A stretch of DNA of 64,000 nt from Tubulanus polymorphus. Lineage: Eukaryota > Nemertea > Palaeonemertea > Tubulaniformes > Tubulanidae. The stretch spans positions 6,799,001-6,863,000 of the forward strand of contig NC_134028.1 of NCBI RefSeq assembly GCF_964204645.1, written 5' to 3'. Every line of letters starts with the position of its first letter. The first letter of the stretch is position 1. The notes beneath the pieces are model-generated. The model had not been told where the DNA came from. It saw only the letters and a list, made by a program, of their open reading frames with translations, and did not search any database. This document shows positions 14,651 to 27,945 of the stretch, one piece after another. The position numbers were made by a program, and so were the translations under genes.

Positions 14651-15314
14651 AGGCATTTCTCACAAAACCAAAGAAGAATTACCGGGGTCCACTCGTATGA
14701 AAGCTCAGGCTGCAAAAACCATGATGGCATTGAATACGTTGCTAAACTCAGGGACCCGGCAGTATTGGTTGTTTTGGAGTTGGTAAAGAACATTATATGG
14801 TGGGTATTGTGGACGTGCAGAGCTTATAAGTTGACCGGTTGACCTTTACTTTTTAAAAATCCCGGCAGCTATACATAGCTGATGATTTCATTGCACTTTG
14901 AAAAATGACCCGGCCGATTAGGAGAAACAAGGTATAATTTTTTAGCCTTGAAGGGTCTAGTCGTATAACACAAGGGTGGAATATAACCGAAGCTTTAAGG
15001 CGTCTGTAAGCCTTCCGGGCGCGCTGTCATTTTCTGAAGAACCTACTGTTACGCCCTGGAATCTGCCCAAATATCGTGACATCACAGAATTATGTATAAC
15101 AACCGATTCGATGTAAATATATGTTTAACAAACAGTTTTTTTGAATTTTGTCTGGAATGTAAAATCTCCGCTGATGTGGGCATTAGAAACGGCACTAGGA
15201 GCGGAGAGATTTAATGAATTTACGAAAAACGCTTGGAGTTCAGTAATTGACGTCATCATCTCGGTCGTCTGTTAAACTGGTGATATAATCGAGGCTGGAA
15301 AAGAATCCGACGAG
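14651..15314 (+). pseudogene. Globin B pseudogene (unit 1)
   Basis: Degraded copy of the globin B gene at 22992-24776. Exon 1, the first intron and the 5' half of exon 2 are gone: sequence matching the DNA upstream of globin B runs straight into the AACAAAACCAAAGAAGAATT part of exon 2. Exon 2 also has a 3-base deletion, a further deletion of about 40 bases, and base changes. The exon 3 acceptor AG has become GG (15154-15155). A CAA codon has become TAA (15273-15275) and the normal TAG is lost. It cannot give a full globin. Confidence 0.85.
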
Positions 15315-15594
15315 ATATACTTAAAACACGGGACAGCTCCTCCTGATCAGTTCCTCCAAGCTCGTCCCTGCTCGAATTCTGATGATTCTGATAAATTGAC
15401 GAATTGATTTTTCTCTGATTGCGACGTGTCCATAAGATCCCTAAAATGGACAAACATTTATTTAGTAGGCCTCCGTATGCATGCCTATGGAAAATAAAGC
15501 GAATATAAATGAAAAGTTACGTTCGGGAAAAACTAACCGCGCTGAATGGTTTATGATCGTTGGAAAAATTGATTTCATTTGAAAAATATGTTTT

Positions 15595-15743
15595 CAGTGG
15601 AACCTCGTTCTAACGACCTCGGAACTACGATGATCTGTTACACGAACATATACTTTCTTATGTCAAATTGATCTAACGAACCATCGGATATTACGAACTT
15701 TTAATTTGTTCCTCCGTCGTTTCGTTAGAACGATATTCCACTG
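15595..15743. mobile_element. Pogo/Tc1-like MITE, second copy
   Basis: Inverted ends CAGTGGAACCTCGTTCTAACG and, on the other strand, CAGTGGAATATCGTTCTAACG. Same family as 7645-7814 by the CAGTGGAAC ends. TA follows the right end. Absent from duplication unit 2, so probably inserted after the duplication. Confidence 0.65.
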
Positions 15744-15986
15744 TATCTACGTATACGAAGAAATGCGTGCGTAAAAAACTTACTTGTACACGCTTTTTTT
15801 TAAAATTTCCCAGTCCATTCTCCGTCATGTGACTGCTGGCTTTACATTGACAGCACATTCCGTCTAGATATACCAGTCGCACCAGCTGGGCATTTGTTAT
15901 TGTTACGGTATTATTGTCCCCACCGGCGTAATGTATCGAACCTTCAGTACAGCCGTTGGCATCACGTAATGGCTTTATCTAGTTTT

Positions 15987-16124
15987 TCTCGGGGACGGAT
16001 TTAGAGGTCATTGGGACCGGATACACCATATATATGTATCATTTTTTCGAAATTTAAATTTAAATAAACAATCTTGTTTTCCCCTCTGAATCCTCGCTCA
16101 CTGAAATCCTTGATCCGCCCCTGC
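15987..16124. mobile_element. Short MITE with GGGGCGGATC-type ends
   Basis: The left end is TCTCGGGGACGGATTTAG and the right end CTTGATCCGCCCCTGC. Near-identical 8-base flanks CTAGTTTT (15979-15986) and CTAGTTTC (16125-16132) look like a hAT-type target duplication. The left end is diverged. Confidence 0.45.
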
Positions 16125-17497
16125 CTAGTTTCAAAATTGGTGAAGTCTCATGTCAAAGTCACAGGTGCTCGTATCATCAGAGTTGTAGGTGCTGCAAAAA
16201 CGATTATCTTTTAATAACAAGAGGCCAACGACGCACACAAACTGCTCAACTTCTATCGCTTATTATTTCGTTATTCCTCATGCATTTTGGTAATACAGCC
16301 CTGAAATCAAAGCTAATAGCCTTCTCTTATTTTATAGGCACATGATTAGCAGATCGTCTTTCGAGCCCTACGGCCAAAGTCCCAAGTATCCGCCACCGGT
16401 ATCAGATTGGATACCATGTTCAATTACAGTCAATTTGGATAGATGGCGTAGGGATATAGACTGCTGGAACCATATCATAAGGCAACAGGCGTTTTAGCGA
16501 TGTTATACAGGGGTTGATTATCCCGAACAACACTTAGCAATTCAAATAAAATATAATATCTATCGTAAAATATCTTTCCATACAATAGAGGAAAATCTAT
16601 CATTTTTCATGTAAAGTGCCAACAAATTTCATGAGAATGACCGTAATTTGCATAATTTATGCGTAAATCAAAAACCCGTTCATCATGTTTTGTAGCTTAG
16701 TGTGGTCATTACTTGTGCCAAGTTTCAGAATTTTTCAAGTCTTGTTACAGGATTTCTATTGGAAATAAACTTAGATTCGGACTAATGATCAGAAGCAAAA
16801 ACGAAAAACAAAGAGGACCACCAACCGTCTGTTTTTGGCCGAATCATCACGATAGCATATTCATGAACAAATGAGAGTATTTTTGTAAAGCAACAACAGA
16901 ACAACCGGAGATGGTGCAGCATCTTCAACACGCCTACAAATCTGCATTTTATACAACACCCGATGTTCACTGCCCCCTGGTGACTAAACTAATAAACCAA
17001 TCGAAAATTCAGAGCATGGGATAAGGCTTATTACGCCTTAGCCTATTACTAGCCTTGCTTTATGCCCATTTATTCTATTTTAACACGTATTCATGGAAAA
17101 GTTGAATCCTTAAGAATCCATAATCGATTTGAGGAATTAATTCTTTTTGTGAATCTGGATATCTGGATTATGGCACGGCAACACTATAGCTTTGTTCCTG
17201 TTAACCCGAAGTTGATTCCTACATGGAAAAGAACAAATTCCCATATAAATCTAATGATACATTTTTGATCGTTCTGCATTTCAATTCGGTTGCAAGTCTT
17301 TCACAAAATAAAATACTTTCTCCTCAATCAAAGTAATGAGAACTATACCTATATATCATGGGTATAAACTGTTTATGCAGTTTTTTTCAAAATGCAGAAA
17401 TCTTAATCAAGTACGATGGATGATGGATGTAAATAATCTTCGTTCATCTCATCAAAAAACATGCGTTTAGTACCTACTCGCTTAGTGATTTATCTAT

Positions 17498-17810
17498 CAG
17501 CGGCGGATCCAGGATTCCAGATGGAGGGGTCTAGGGGAGCAGAAATTTTTTTAAAGATAAGACAAGCGGGGACGCGTTCTGGGCACGATCACAGTACGAT
17601 TTAACTCGCAATTTGAATAGTGATTTCATAAACGATGTTGGACTGCCGTAAAAGGCGCTGGTAATTGTAGACGACGAGATAAGTTAACGCATTATCAGGG
17701 ATTTTTTCACATGTTAGCTTCGTTCCCACGAAAAGGTCAGTCCATAGAAAATTAGCTAGGACTTTAGGGGGATGCACATGTCCCATGCGCACCCCCTGGA
17801 TCCACCGCTT
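17498..17810. mobile_element. MITE with GGCGGATCCAGG ends
   Basis: The left end is CAGCGGCGGATCCAGG and the right end CCTGGATCCACCGC, an inverted pair, with TCTAT next to both ends. It interrupts the distal part of duplication unit 1, while unit 2 continues without it. No transposase. Confidence 0.55.
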
Positions 17811-19229
17811 TCTATTTACAGTCGACTCGGTGAATTTCGCACAAATTCATTTTGTTTAAAACCTTCTTTTTCCCTGATTCAAAACGTTCAGCGGCATCAG
17901 ACGTCATGTGATGCATAAAATTGATTCTGGTGGTGTGATAATCAGGATTTTTATTGATCGTCGCAGCCCGTCATTATTTCAGCTGGCTTCGTGTATTAGC
18001 CTAAATGATCGTATATACATAGATTAATGTCAGATTAAGTGGATGTTAATACCTCTTATATACAGGCAGAAATTATTACTACGTGCACACAATTTCACGA
18101 ATAATCATATCGCTATTATTGAATCAGTGGCACCAGACTTGCGAAGAGAGTGAAGGGCGCACAAGGACTTTTCAAAAGACAGCAAAATCGGTTTTTGTTT
18201 TGTGTAATACATAGGTCGATGACGACGTACAATTCTTATTTCAGACATGTCAAACCAACTATACTACACAGGGTCCTGATCAACTACTTTCCCACAGGGG
18301 CCTGGCGCAAAAACATTTTTACCACCTCCCCCAGCTTGTATCCTGGTACGTAACTTAAACAGTACCTAGGATATTGGGGTCAAAATATTTATTTGCGCCC
18401 GGCGCGCCTTTGTGGCTTTTCCCAGTCTTGCAGAGAACTTTCGCTTTACTGAAACCATACAAATCTAAACAGTTTCGTCTGTGTCTGTCGTAAATGTGGG
18501 AAATGGAAAAAGAGTCTTCTAACTCAAGTTGGCATCGAAAAGGGTTCTAACAAAAATATGAATTTTTGGTAACTATGTATGGGTTCGCGTAACCGTGTGG
18601 CGTGATCTAATAATGTAACTTGTTACATACAGCTAATTATTGCGGATACAGGATTTTACAACGCCATAAAATGACTTTTGTACTTTTTAACCCGACTTGT
18701 ATACGTGACAATTATCTCTGCAGACCTCAATCTATGATGTATGCATTTGTAATAATTTCCCTGCGTCGGAAACCGTTTTAAAAATGCCGATAAAGTCATA
18801 TGATGTTACTGGATTTTTTCTAGAAACTTCAAAGATGGAGATTGCGTTTTTGCCAATTTTGGCAAGACGAATTTATATTTACTCAGTTTCTTTTCAGTTT
18901 ATAAAGGCCTTCTGATTTTCTGTGAATGATCAATATTACCACATGCTATCGCCTTGATGGAAAAAATATATCCAGGGATTTTAGATAATGGTCAACACGG
19001 TACCAGTAATTTCGAAACAATAGGCTTATAGTTTGAGATTTTTCCGTAGAATTAACCCCGAGTGCCCACCCAGTCCCAAAAGTTTCGTTAGAATAATATC
19101 GGACATTCTGGAGATGATTATGAAGATTTATGGCTATGTATGACAGATGTAGCATAAAACAAAACTGGTAGAATGATCTTTCTTCGAAATATAAAAATAA
19201 TTGTTAGCTCGAACGCAGTAAACGGATGA

Positions 19230-19409
19230 GCCAAATCAACAGTCAAGGACTGGCGTACGTGCTGAGCTCGGCGTATTCGAAACAGGGTGGGCTGTGACGT
19301 CATACTCTCAAAAACACATAAATATCGGCGGAGCGATATCAGACGCCGGAGAATATCACTGACTTTTGCCGATCTAACACATTGCTGATTATCTTGTCTA
19401 TTCTTCGTC
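19230..19409 (+). promoter_or_regulatory. Globin A2 promoter and 5' leader
   Basis: Counterpart of 12135-12318. The CRE palindrome TGACGTCA (19295-19302) and the TATA-like CATAAATAT (19317-19325) are both preserved at the same spacing to the ATG. The base after the palindrome differs between copies, which leaves the 8-base core as the conserved unit. Confidence 0.6.
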
Positions 19410-21913
19410 ATGGTAGGTTTTTCATTTATTTCAATATCGCTTTGTTTTCATTTCATTTCATTTCTTGAATTTTCTCAGCCATGCCTTGTTTAAGGTGAAT
19501 ATTCGTATACCAACATCATTTGCGTTAGTTTTTCATTGAAAACAGACTATATGCTTGCGATTTATATCTATATATACAATCGCAGTAATTTGATAAAACG
19601 ACGATTGTGTTTGTTAGAATAGTGAATTAGATTCATCTTGTGGTTGAAAAAGAACGGACAGTTAACTATATCATAAGGATCGGTAGAAGGTCGCGTTGGC
19701 GAGTAAATATATTAGTTTATCTTGAGGTCGTGTTCCTGATACATTGCAGAACACTGATAAACAGTTACGATGAATAGAATTCTTAAGATATTTCTGTAGT
19801 CGATTTTTTAGTATAGCCGGACATTGTGTCATTAAAATCCGTAAAACTTGACCTATCCAATTATCGAGGGAGACCTTTAGGATGTGTTCAGAAATTTTGA
19901 AATCACTTAGCGACTTTTTCTCGCCCTGAAAATTTACAACAAATGTTATAGGGAAGGCTCCAGTTACCAGGCGCCATTTTGCGGTGGACCCGCGGGTCCC
20001 GCATATTGTTGGACAGATTTTAACAGTTTTTTACACTAAAAACCTTTGCGCGATTTATTGTTGCCAATCTCCCGTTCGGTACAAAAATTAAAGTTATGAT
20101 TCGTTAGAAAGGTGACGATCTCTTTTTCCTGATGGTATTTATTTCATTTGCTGCACAGTTACAGTTTTGAGATAATAAGTCACTTTTAGGAAGGTGCTTC
20201 AAGAAATGCGCGCGCGAATGGTTGACGGTCGATTTTCTGCATGTCATATATTCAAAGCTTCACGGCAATTTTCAAAATTTAAGGATACGGTGGTGTCCTT
20301 ATTTTGTTTGTAAAAAAAAAGATTGTAAAAATATTCTTAAATTAGGATTTGCTCTATCAATTTGTCCCCGAGAAGCCTCCGAACAGGCGATGGTATTGGT
20401 GAACGCAAAGCTTCTCGTAATTCGCAAATTCGACCAGAATTCGTTTCTCATTTCAACCTGTACAGTGTCGCTTGTATTAGGAAAAATGGCGAATCATGTT
20501 CTTCGTAAAGTGCTAATTGGTTGTTGGTTTCAATTGATGTAAGGTGTATTGGCAATTAGTCGATGCTAATTTGAAGCTTATTTCCCTGCATAGAATATTC
20601 ATATAATTTTTCCGTGATGTTTAATAAATCTACAGAATTATTCGTATTGCATCATATTCTAATGCGGCTGAGAAAATTTTTTCTAAAACTATTTTTCATT
20701 TTCCGAATACTCTCATCTTTCAGTTTGAAAAAGAAACTCTTATCTGTATGTGTCTAATTTCTAGGGTCTCACCGGAGATGAAATCGCTGCTGTGAAAAGT
20801 ACGTTCAAAACGTTTGAAACTGATCTGGAGGGATCTGGAACTATTTTCTATGTCGAGTAAGTTTCGTTTTAACGAACAAAATTCTGAAACCGTGTACTTG
20901 TGAGAGTTCAAAAAGGTCGAGGATGCAGACGACACCCCTATCAAATCCAAGTTCCGTATTTCTAGTTCCGATTTTTTTTTTCACAGTCCCGAAATTTCAT
21001 AAATATTTAGCCTTAATATGTCCAGAAAACACTTCGAATTTTATCAAATTACGAATAAAACATTCAAGCAATTTCAAGGATTTAGAAATGCTTGTTTACC
21101 GTCGGCGCTCGGCGGATACGGCGCAAGGCATATAGTTCCGCTCGTAACAACGAGCACGGGCTCCTGTTACTTTTTTCCCGTGGGCTTTTGAAAAAACAAT
21201 GGTATTTTAGCACTTTTTCCATCCGCAAAAAAATATGGCAGCAGTCCGCAGCACAAAGATTCAGCTTAAATTCTCTCATGTGCCTTAGAAACGGTATGCA
21301 CTCGGGTGAAATTTCAAAATTTTCTAAATCCTTGTTTTGGCTGTATGGATATACTTAACTTGCCTTTTTCAGTAAGGACATGCCCTTTCAATATTTCTTC
21401 GTGCGCCTGTCAAAGTCTGCTCCTGGATCCACCCCTGGCCTCTCAAAACTCCCTAGCGTCGCCCCTGAAAAGTCATCCTTTACGAAAATGATCTTTTTAC
21501 GCAGATTCTTCGAAAAGAACCCGCAACATAAAGCCTTGTTCAAGTCTGCTGATCCGAATAATGCGCAGTTCAAACACCAGGCAAAGATGACCATGAAAAA
21601 GATTGGCGAACTGGTTGCCGCTCTCGATGGTGGCTTGGACGCAAAACTGAAAGATTTAGGTGTATTCCACAAAGGAAAAAACATCTCACCCGCTCAGTTT
21701 GCTGTACGTCACTCTGCTGTACAACGAGATTATCAATGACGATTTCATTTCGCCTTAGTTAATAACGTTTCATATTTCCAATTCTAGACATGTGAAGGAC
21801 CGATGAAGTACACTCTGTCAAAGGTACTCGGAGCCAAGTACGACGCTACGGCCCAGTCTGGTTGGGACAAAGTTCTGAAAACCATTATCGCCGGCGTTTC
21901 AAAAGAATTATAA
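19410..21913 (+). CDS. Intracellular globin A2
   Basis: Paralogue of globin A1 with the same structure: 19410-19412 (ATG only), 20765-20856, 21505-21703 and 21788-21913 with TAA; 139 codons. Product MGLTGDEIAAVKSTF onward. It differs from A1 at a few positions (for example ETDLEGSG for EADLEGTG, EKNPQHK for NKFPQNK), including loss of the Phe-Pro after the B helix. Gln is predicted at E7 and the proximal His is in GVFHKGKN. Intron 2 is 648 bases against 77 in A1 because of an insertion. The first downstream AATAAA of A1 is AATGAA here; the second is kept at 22494-22499. Confidence 0.9.
20911..21468. mobile_element. Insertion in globin A2 intron 2
   Basis: Globin A1 intron 2 reads GTTCAAAAATCATCC, while A2 reads GTTCAAAA, then about 560 extra bases, then GAAAAGTCATCC. 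The insert contains CCTGGATCCACCCCTGG near its right end, the terminal motif of the GGATCC MITE family in this window. It has no coding frame of interest; the frame at 21380-21739 is only exon 3 read through from it. Confidence 0.65.
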
Positions 21914-22991
21914 ACGTTTCGATTCACAATATCTATATATGCATGTTTTGTGATATGATCTGAACAGATATAACGGAACTAGTAACCGCAGGAAAAGAAT
22001 GATTAATGGATTTTATAACATGTCTGTGGACACTTTGACACAAGAGGGGATTAATGGGGACGGACCATTCTCCATCCCTTTCAAAAATTCGAATGTGCCA
22101 TCCAAAAAGGTCAAGAAACCTATTATTGCCAGAAAACAAAACTAAATTTATCATGATTAGGGCAAGAAAGGCTAATTTTGGTCCTAATTTTTCTTCGGGA
22201 AGGCCACCAGAAGCCTATACCAATCTTCGTCCTTGCAGCCCCCACATCTGTCCTTCCTCTCAAATTAAGCTCCCGTTCCAATTTCCAGGTCCAATCCTTC
22301 GAATAATCCTATACATCCGCCCTTGATAATTATGCAACGATATATTTCGTCACAAGAGCTTATATAGTGATAATTACGTATGTCTTCCATTTTGACGCCA
22401 GTGGTTTTTCCTTTATATATTATATACTCTCGTTATCGCTTTATGAATGAACTGACTAATTATATAGTTGTAAAACCTGTTTTTATTACTACCAATAAAA
22501 GACATACACGTCTTGCTGTCTAAATTTTTCGTACTTATCGCGAAAGCGCGCGTTCTATTCATTCAATTGTTATATGGTCACAGTGGAAAAGTTCAAGAAG
22601 ATGAAGTGCTATGGAACAGTGTAGAAAACTCGTACACCCAACATCCGCATTTTTCTTCCCGTGGAAAACTTAACAAGCCAGTAAAATGCAAAATATTGCC
22701 GGTTACCTGGAAGAAAATCGCCCACTCGTCGAATTAAACATCACCTACAGTTTCAAAGCCCCAAAAAGTTGGATGCTTCATAATGATAATAAAACATATA
22801 TAAGATATATGCATTTTAAACTGTCATATTTCAATTTCACGCATTATATTGGCATTTAATCTATTAATTGTGTATGCATATAGTATCGAACAAACGTTGA
22901 AGGACTAGTCTTTGTGACGTATGTCCCAATTCACTCACCTATTATCTCGTCAACTCATTTAACCTAATGCCTTCAATATAGTATCGCTAGT

Positions 22992-24776
<1,785 letters not shown>

Positions 24777-27700
24777 CCTCGGACACGGGACAGTCTGATC
24801 AGTTCCTCCAAGTACATCTGTCGGCCGATTAGGGTGGAACTCGGGCCAATTGTTAATATATGCTTCGTTCCATCACCAATTAAGTTTCTACTGAGACCTT
24901 CATAGATTCCATGAATAAATATTTCGACGAAAAATGAATATTCGAATCTTACCTATACGTAGGGAATTAAAGATTACGCAATTCATTTTCTGAAAGACAT
25001 TTTGTTTTGTTACGTTTGATTTAAAAGGGAGAAATGTTTCTGTTCGAATAAGCGACGATTTGATTCCTTTTTTTGCTAATTTGTTTCAATACGCGACATG
25101 TCTACACGATATTGTATGTACAAAACTAATACGCCATGCAAAATTTACCATTTCGCTAGGTACAACATATCCTGTGTAATGGGAACTAATGCATGGTAAT
25201 TTTCGTTGTACGAGCCTGAACGAACACAAAAGCGGTAATTGTCGCCTAAGGCGTTTTTTATTTTTATCTTACTTTACTCGAATCAGCCACCACGAGAATA
25301 TCCCTATAATTAACACACATATGTATGCCTATTGAAATAAGGCGCATGCATAAAATAAGCTGAATTGGTTTATGATAAATGAAATAATCATGTTTGGAGA
25401 AAGGGTACTTTCAACACGAGGCAGATAATTTTCAGCAAAAAGGCTCTTCAGGATTTCATCTACATTTCCTGGAAACTACATCTCAATGCAGTAAATTTTC
25501 TAGAAAAGCACTTTGCATCAGGACTTCATTTATTGCTTGGAGATACACTAAAAAGTAGTTCATTTTTGATAGTTTTCTGGGGGGACACCCTTTCGTTTGT
25601 CATGGATTATGCCCTTTTTTATTAAGTTGCGTGCTACGCTGAACAGTGGTCCCTGGATCCACCTCTGGTACTATCCGGTGCTAGGTAAACATACAAGATT
25701 TACTTGGGCACGTTTTTTTAAAAATCTCCATTCAATCCTCCGTCGCCTCAGGCTCTATTATACCTAGGGAGCCAGTCCGGTTACACCAAGATTATATTGA
25801 CAGCACCTTCTGTTACCAGTTGCACCAGCTGGGTATCTTGTTCATTGAGAATCTTAGTGTCGGTGGTATATATCACAACCCCTGTTGCGGAATACGCGGA
25901 ATACGGGGCGTTTAAAAATTCCTTTAAATTCACCTCTAATTATATCATCATCACTCGGTTCTATCTGAACCGATTTTAATAAATAAACCATCATTATAAA
26001 CCATCATCGATCTTTCTTGTTCTTAATGTTGTGTTTATTTGTTCATTATATCTAACCTTCTTACATTTTTCTTCGTCACTTCAGCGAGCGTATATCATAT
26101 GGTAGAAACTGGTCTTATAGGTCAACTCCCTTATGCCTAATTAGGAAAACGTTTTCAAATTTTGCTTTTCATTTTTTTGCTTTTAGAATTTTCAGGTCAT
26201 TGGTTTGGCCAAATATTTTGTCAACTTCTGCTGTATGTTTAAGGGTTAACCCTATGAATTCTATCTTAATATGAATTTATGGAAAGATTGAATCCTAAAT
26301 CGATTTATACGAGTCCAATCCTCTTCGTAAATCTGGGTACGATTGTATAGGACAGGATCACCATGCATGTTGATCAATGATGACTTGACTCTCCGACCAC
26401 CATAGATGTTGAAACCAACAGAAATTCTTAAGAAATTTAATGATATATTTTTCATCATTTTACATTTCAATTCAATTGACAAGTCTTTCACGAGATAAAA
26501 CACTTTTTCTCCTAAATGAGAACTATACCTATCATAGGTATATACTACGTGGTTTTATCAAAACGAAGAAATCTTAATTATAAGTTCGATACATGTAAAT
26601 AATCTTCGTTCATCTTGTCAAAAATGCGTTTAGGCCCTACATGTTAAGTGATTAATCTATTTACAGCACTCTTAGAATTTTACGAGTATCTATCTTGATA
26701 AATCTTCTATTTCCATGATTCAAAACTCGCCATCCGGTCGACTCAGAGTGGTGAAATATCTATACAAATGCTGCCACAAATTATATGGTCAAGAAAACTA
26801 TCGAATCGTTTACGGACCCTGAAAATCATTCCGGACTTCTGTCATAACCAAGAGTATACTTTGAAAACCATTTCAACAAACATCGGGATATGATTGGGCC
26901 CTGATTTGAGCCGAGTCTACCGCATGCCGCAGTAAACGACTCGATTATAAGAACAACCCTGAGACAATGTCCGTACGTCAGTACTGCGTGTGCCTTGTGC
27001 GGGATATGAACACTTCTACCACAGGCCACTAATGGATTTTCAACCTCTACTAAAATGCTGCTTTTTCACTAACAGTCCATTTGATGATCGATGCACATGG
27101 TTCCCACAGTTACATGAATCAAAATCTCCCAAGTTTTTCCCAAGTATTTCATGGGTGACTTTTCAATTTTCCCAAATTGAAAATGAACAGATACCATCAT
27201 GCTACAGTCAACATTTTAGTGGTGACTGGTTGATAAAGGTGATTCTCAAAGGAAATCGCTGAAGAAAGTCGCCCTTGGCATTTGCAATACCCGAGATCAA
27301 AAATTCATAAATGAATTTTTGCCGAAATGTAAATGGATTTCCCAAATATTTCCCTGATTTGAGGAAAATTTTTTCAAATTCCCAAATATATCCAAACTCA
27401 GAATTATTATTTCATAATTCCCAATTTCCCCGTTCTGTGGGAACCATGAATGAGAGTACGCATCCAAAATGCGCCGCGCTTCAACTGATTCTCTTCGCGC
27501 GGCATTTTCTTAATAATTTCAAACTTTGCACCATCATCGCTCGAACAAAGACGCGGCTATATGTTAAAACTACCACGGTAAAAGCTTACACGTTCTACAC
27601 GCTACTGGAAAAACGAAATGATTAAAACAACTATATACACGATATATATGTACATATACAGAACACCGAGAGCATTTTTTTTTGTCGAGTAAATGCAGCG

Positions 27701-27945
27701 CCCCCGGTTTTTCGTTTTCGACATCTCATTTCGTGATATCTACGAATTCGCGCGAGACTATATTCAACGCAGAACGTAAAAAACAGCGCGACCTAAAACC
27801 GGGATGTAACGATTTATCGCGCGTAACGAACCAAAATTTCGACCCAAATATGAGAAATCAATTTAGTCCGCATTGTAGATAAATCATCGGTCGTAAACAA
27901 ACTATCGCCGCGTAAATCTTCGAATCGTCGTCGTAGCCAAATCAT
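24777..27945. other. Intergenic stretch between globin B and CCAR1
   Basis: Up to about 26735 this is the tail of duplication unit 2. The rest holds the presumed 3' end of the minus-strand CCAR1 transcript and a probable small element near 27097-27448, whose ends ATGGTTCCCACAG and CTGTGGGAACCAT are inverted. No exon is seen. The open frame at 27682-27882 lies in the probable CCAR1 3' UTR on the opposite strand. Confidence 0.5.

Larger units (their letters stand above)
10190..17890 (+). repeat. Tandem segmental duplication, unit 1 (globin A1 + globin B pseudogene)
   Basis: Recognisable stretches in the same order recur in 17940-26735. These include the CCTAAATGATCAT region (10270 and 18000), AATCAGTGGCACCAGACTTG (10388 and 18120), the globin A promoter and exons, globin B exons 2 and 3, GCACCAGCTGGG downstream (15885 and 25825) and the ATTCATGGAAAAGTTGAATCC region (17090 and 26275). 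The units abut head to tail. This unit has extra insertions (11479-11698, 15595-15743, 15987-16124, 17498-17810) and lacks globin B exon 1. Boundaries are accurate to perhaps 50 bases. Confidence 0.85.
15315..17890. other. Gene-free end of duplication unit 1
   Basis: No exon is seen on either strand. The stretch aligns in patches to 24780-26735 behind globin B in unit 2 and carries at least three small elements absent there (listed separately). Remaining open frames such as 15691-15882 overlap the MITE or match nothing known. Confidence 0.5.

Noticed and set aside
21388-21739. Long frame fused to globin A2 exon 3
   Set aside because: Read-through of intron insertion sequence into the exon; the in-phase acceptor at 21504 defines the exon.
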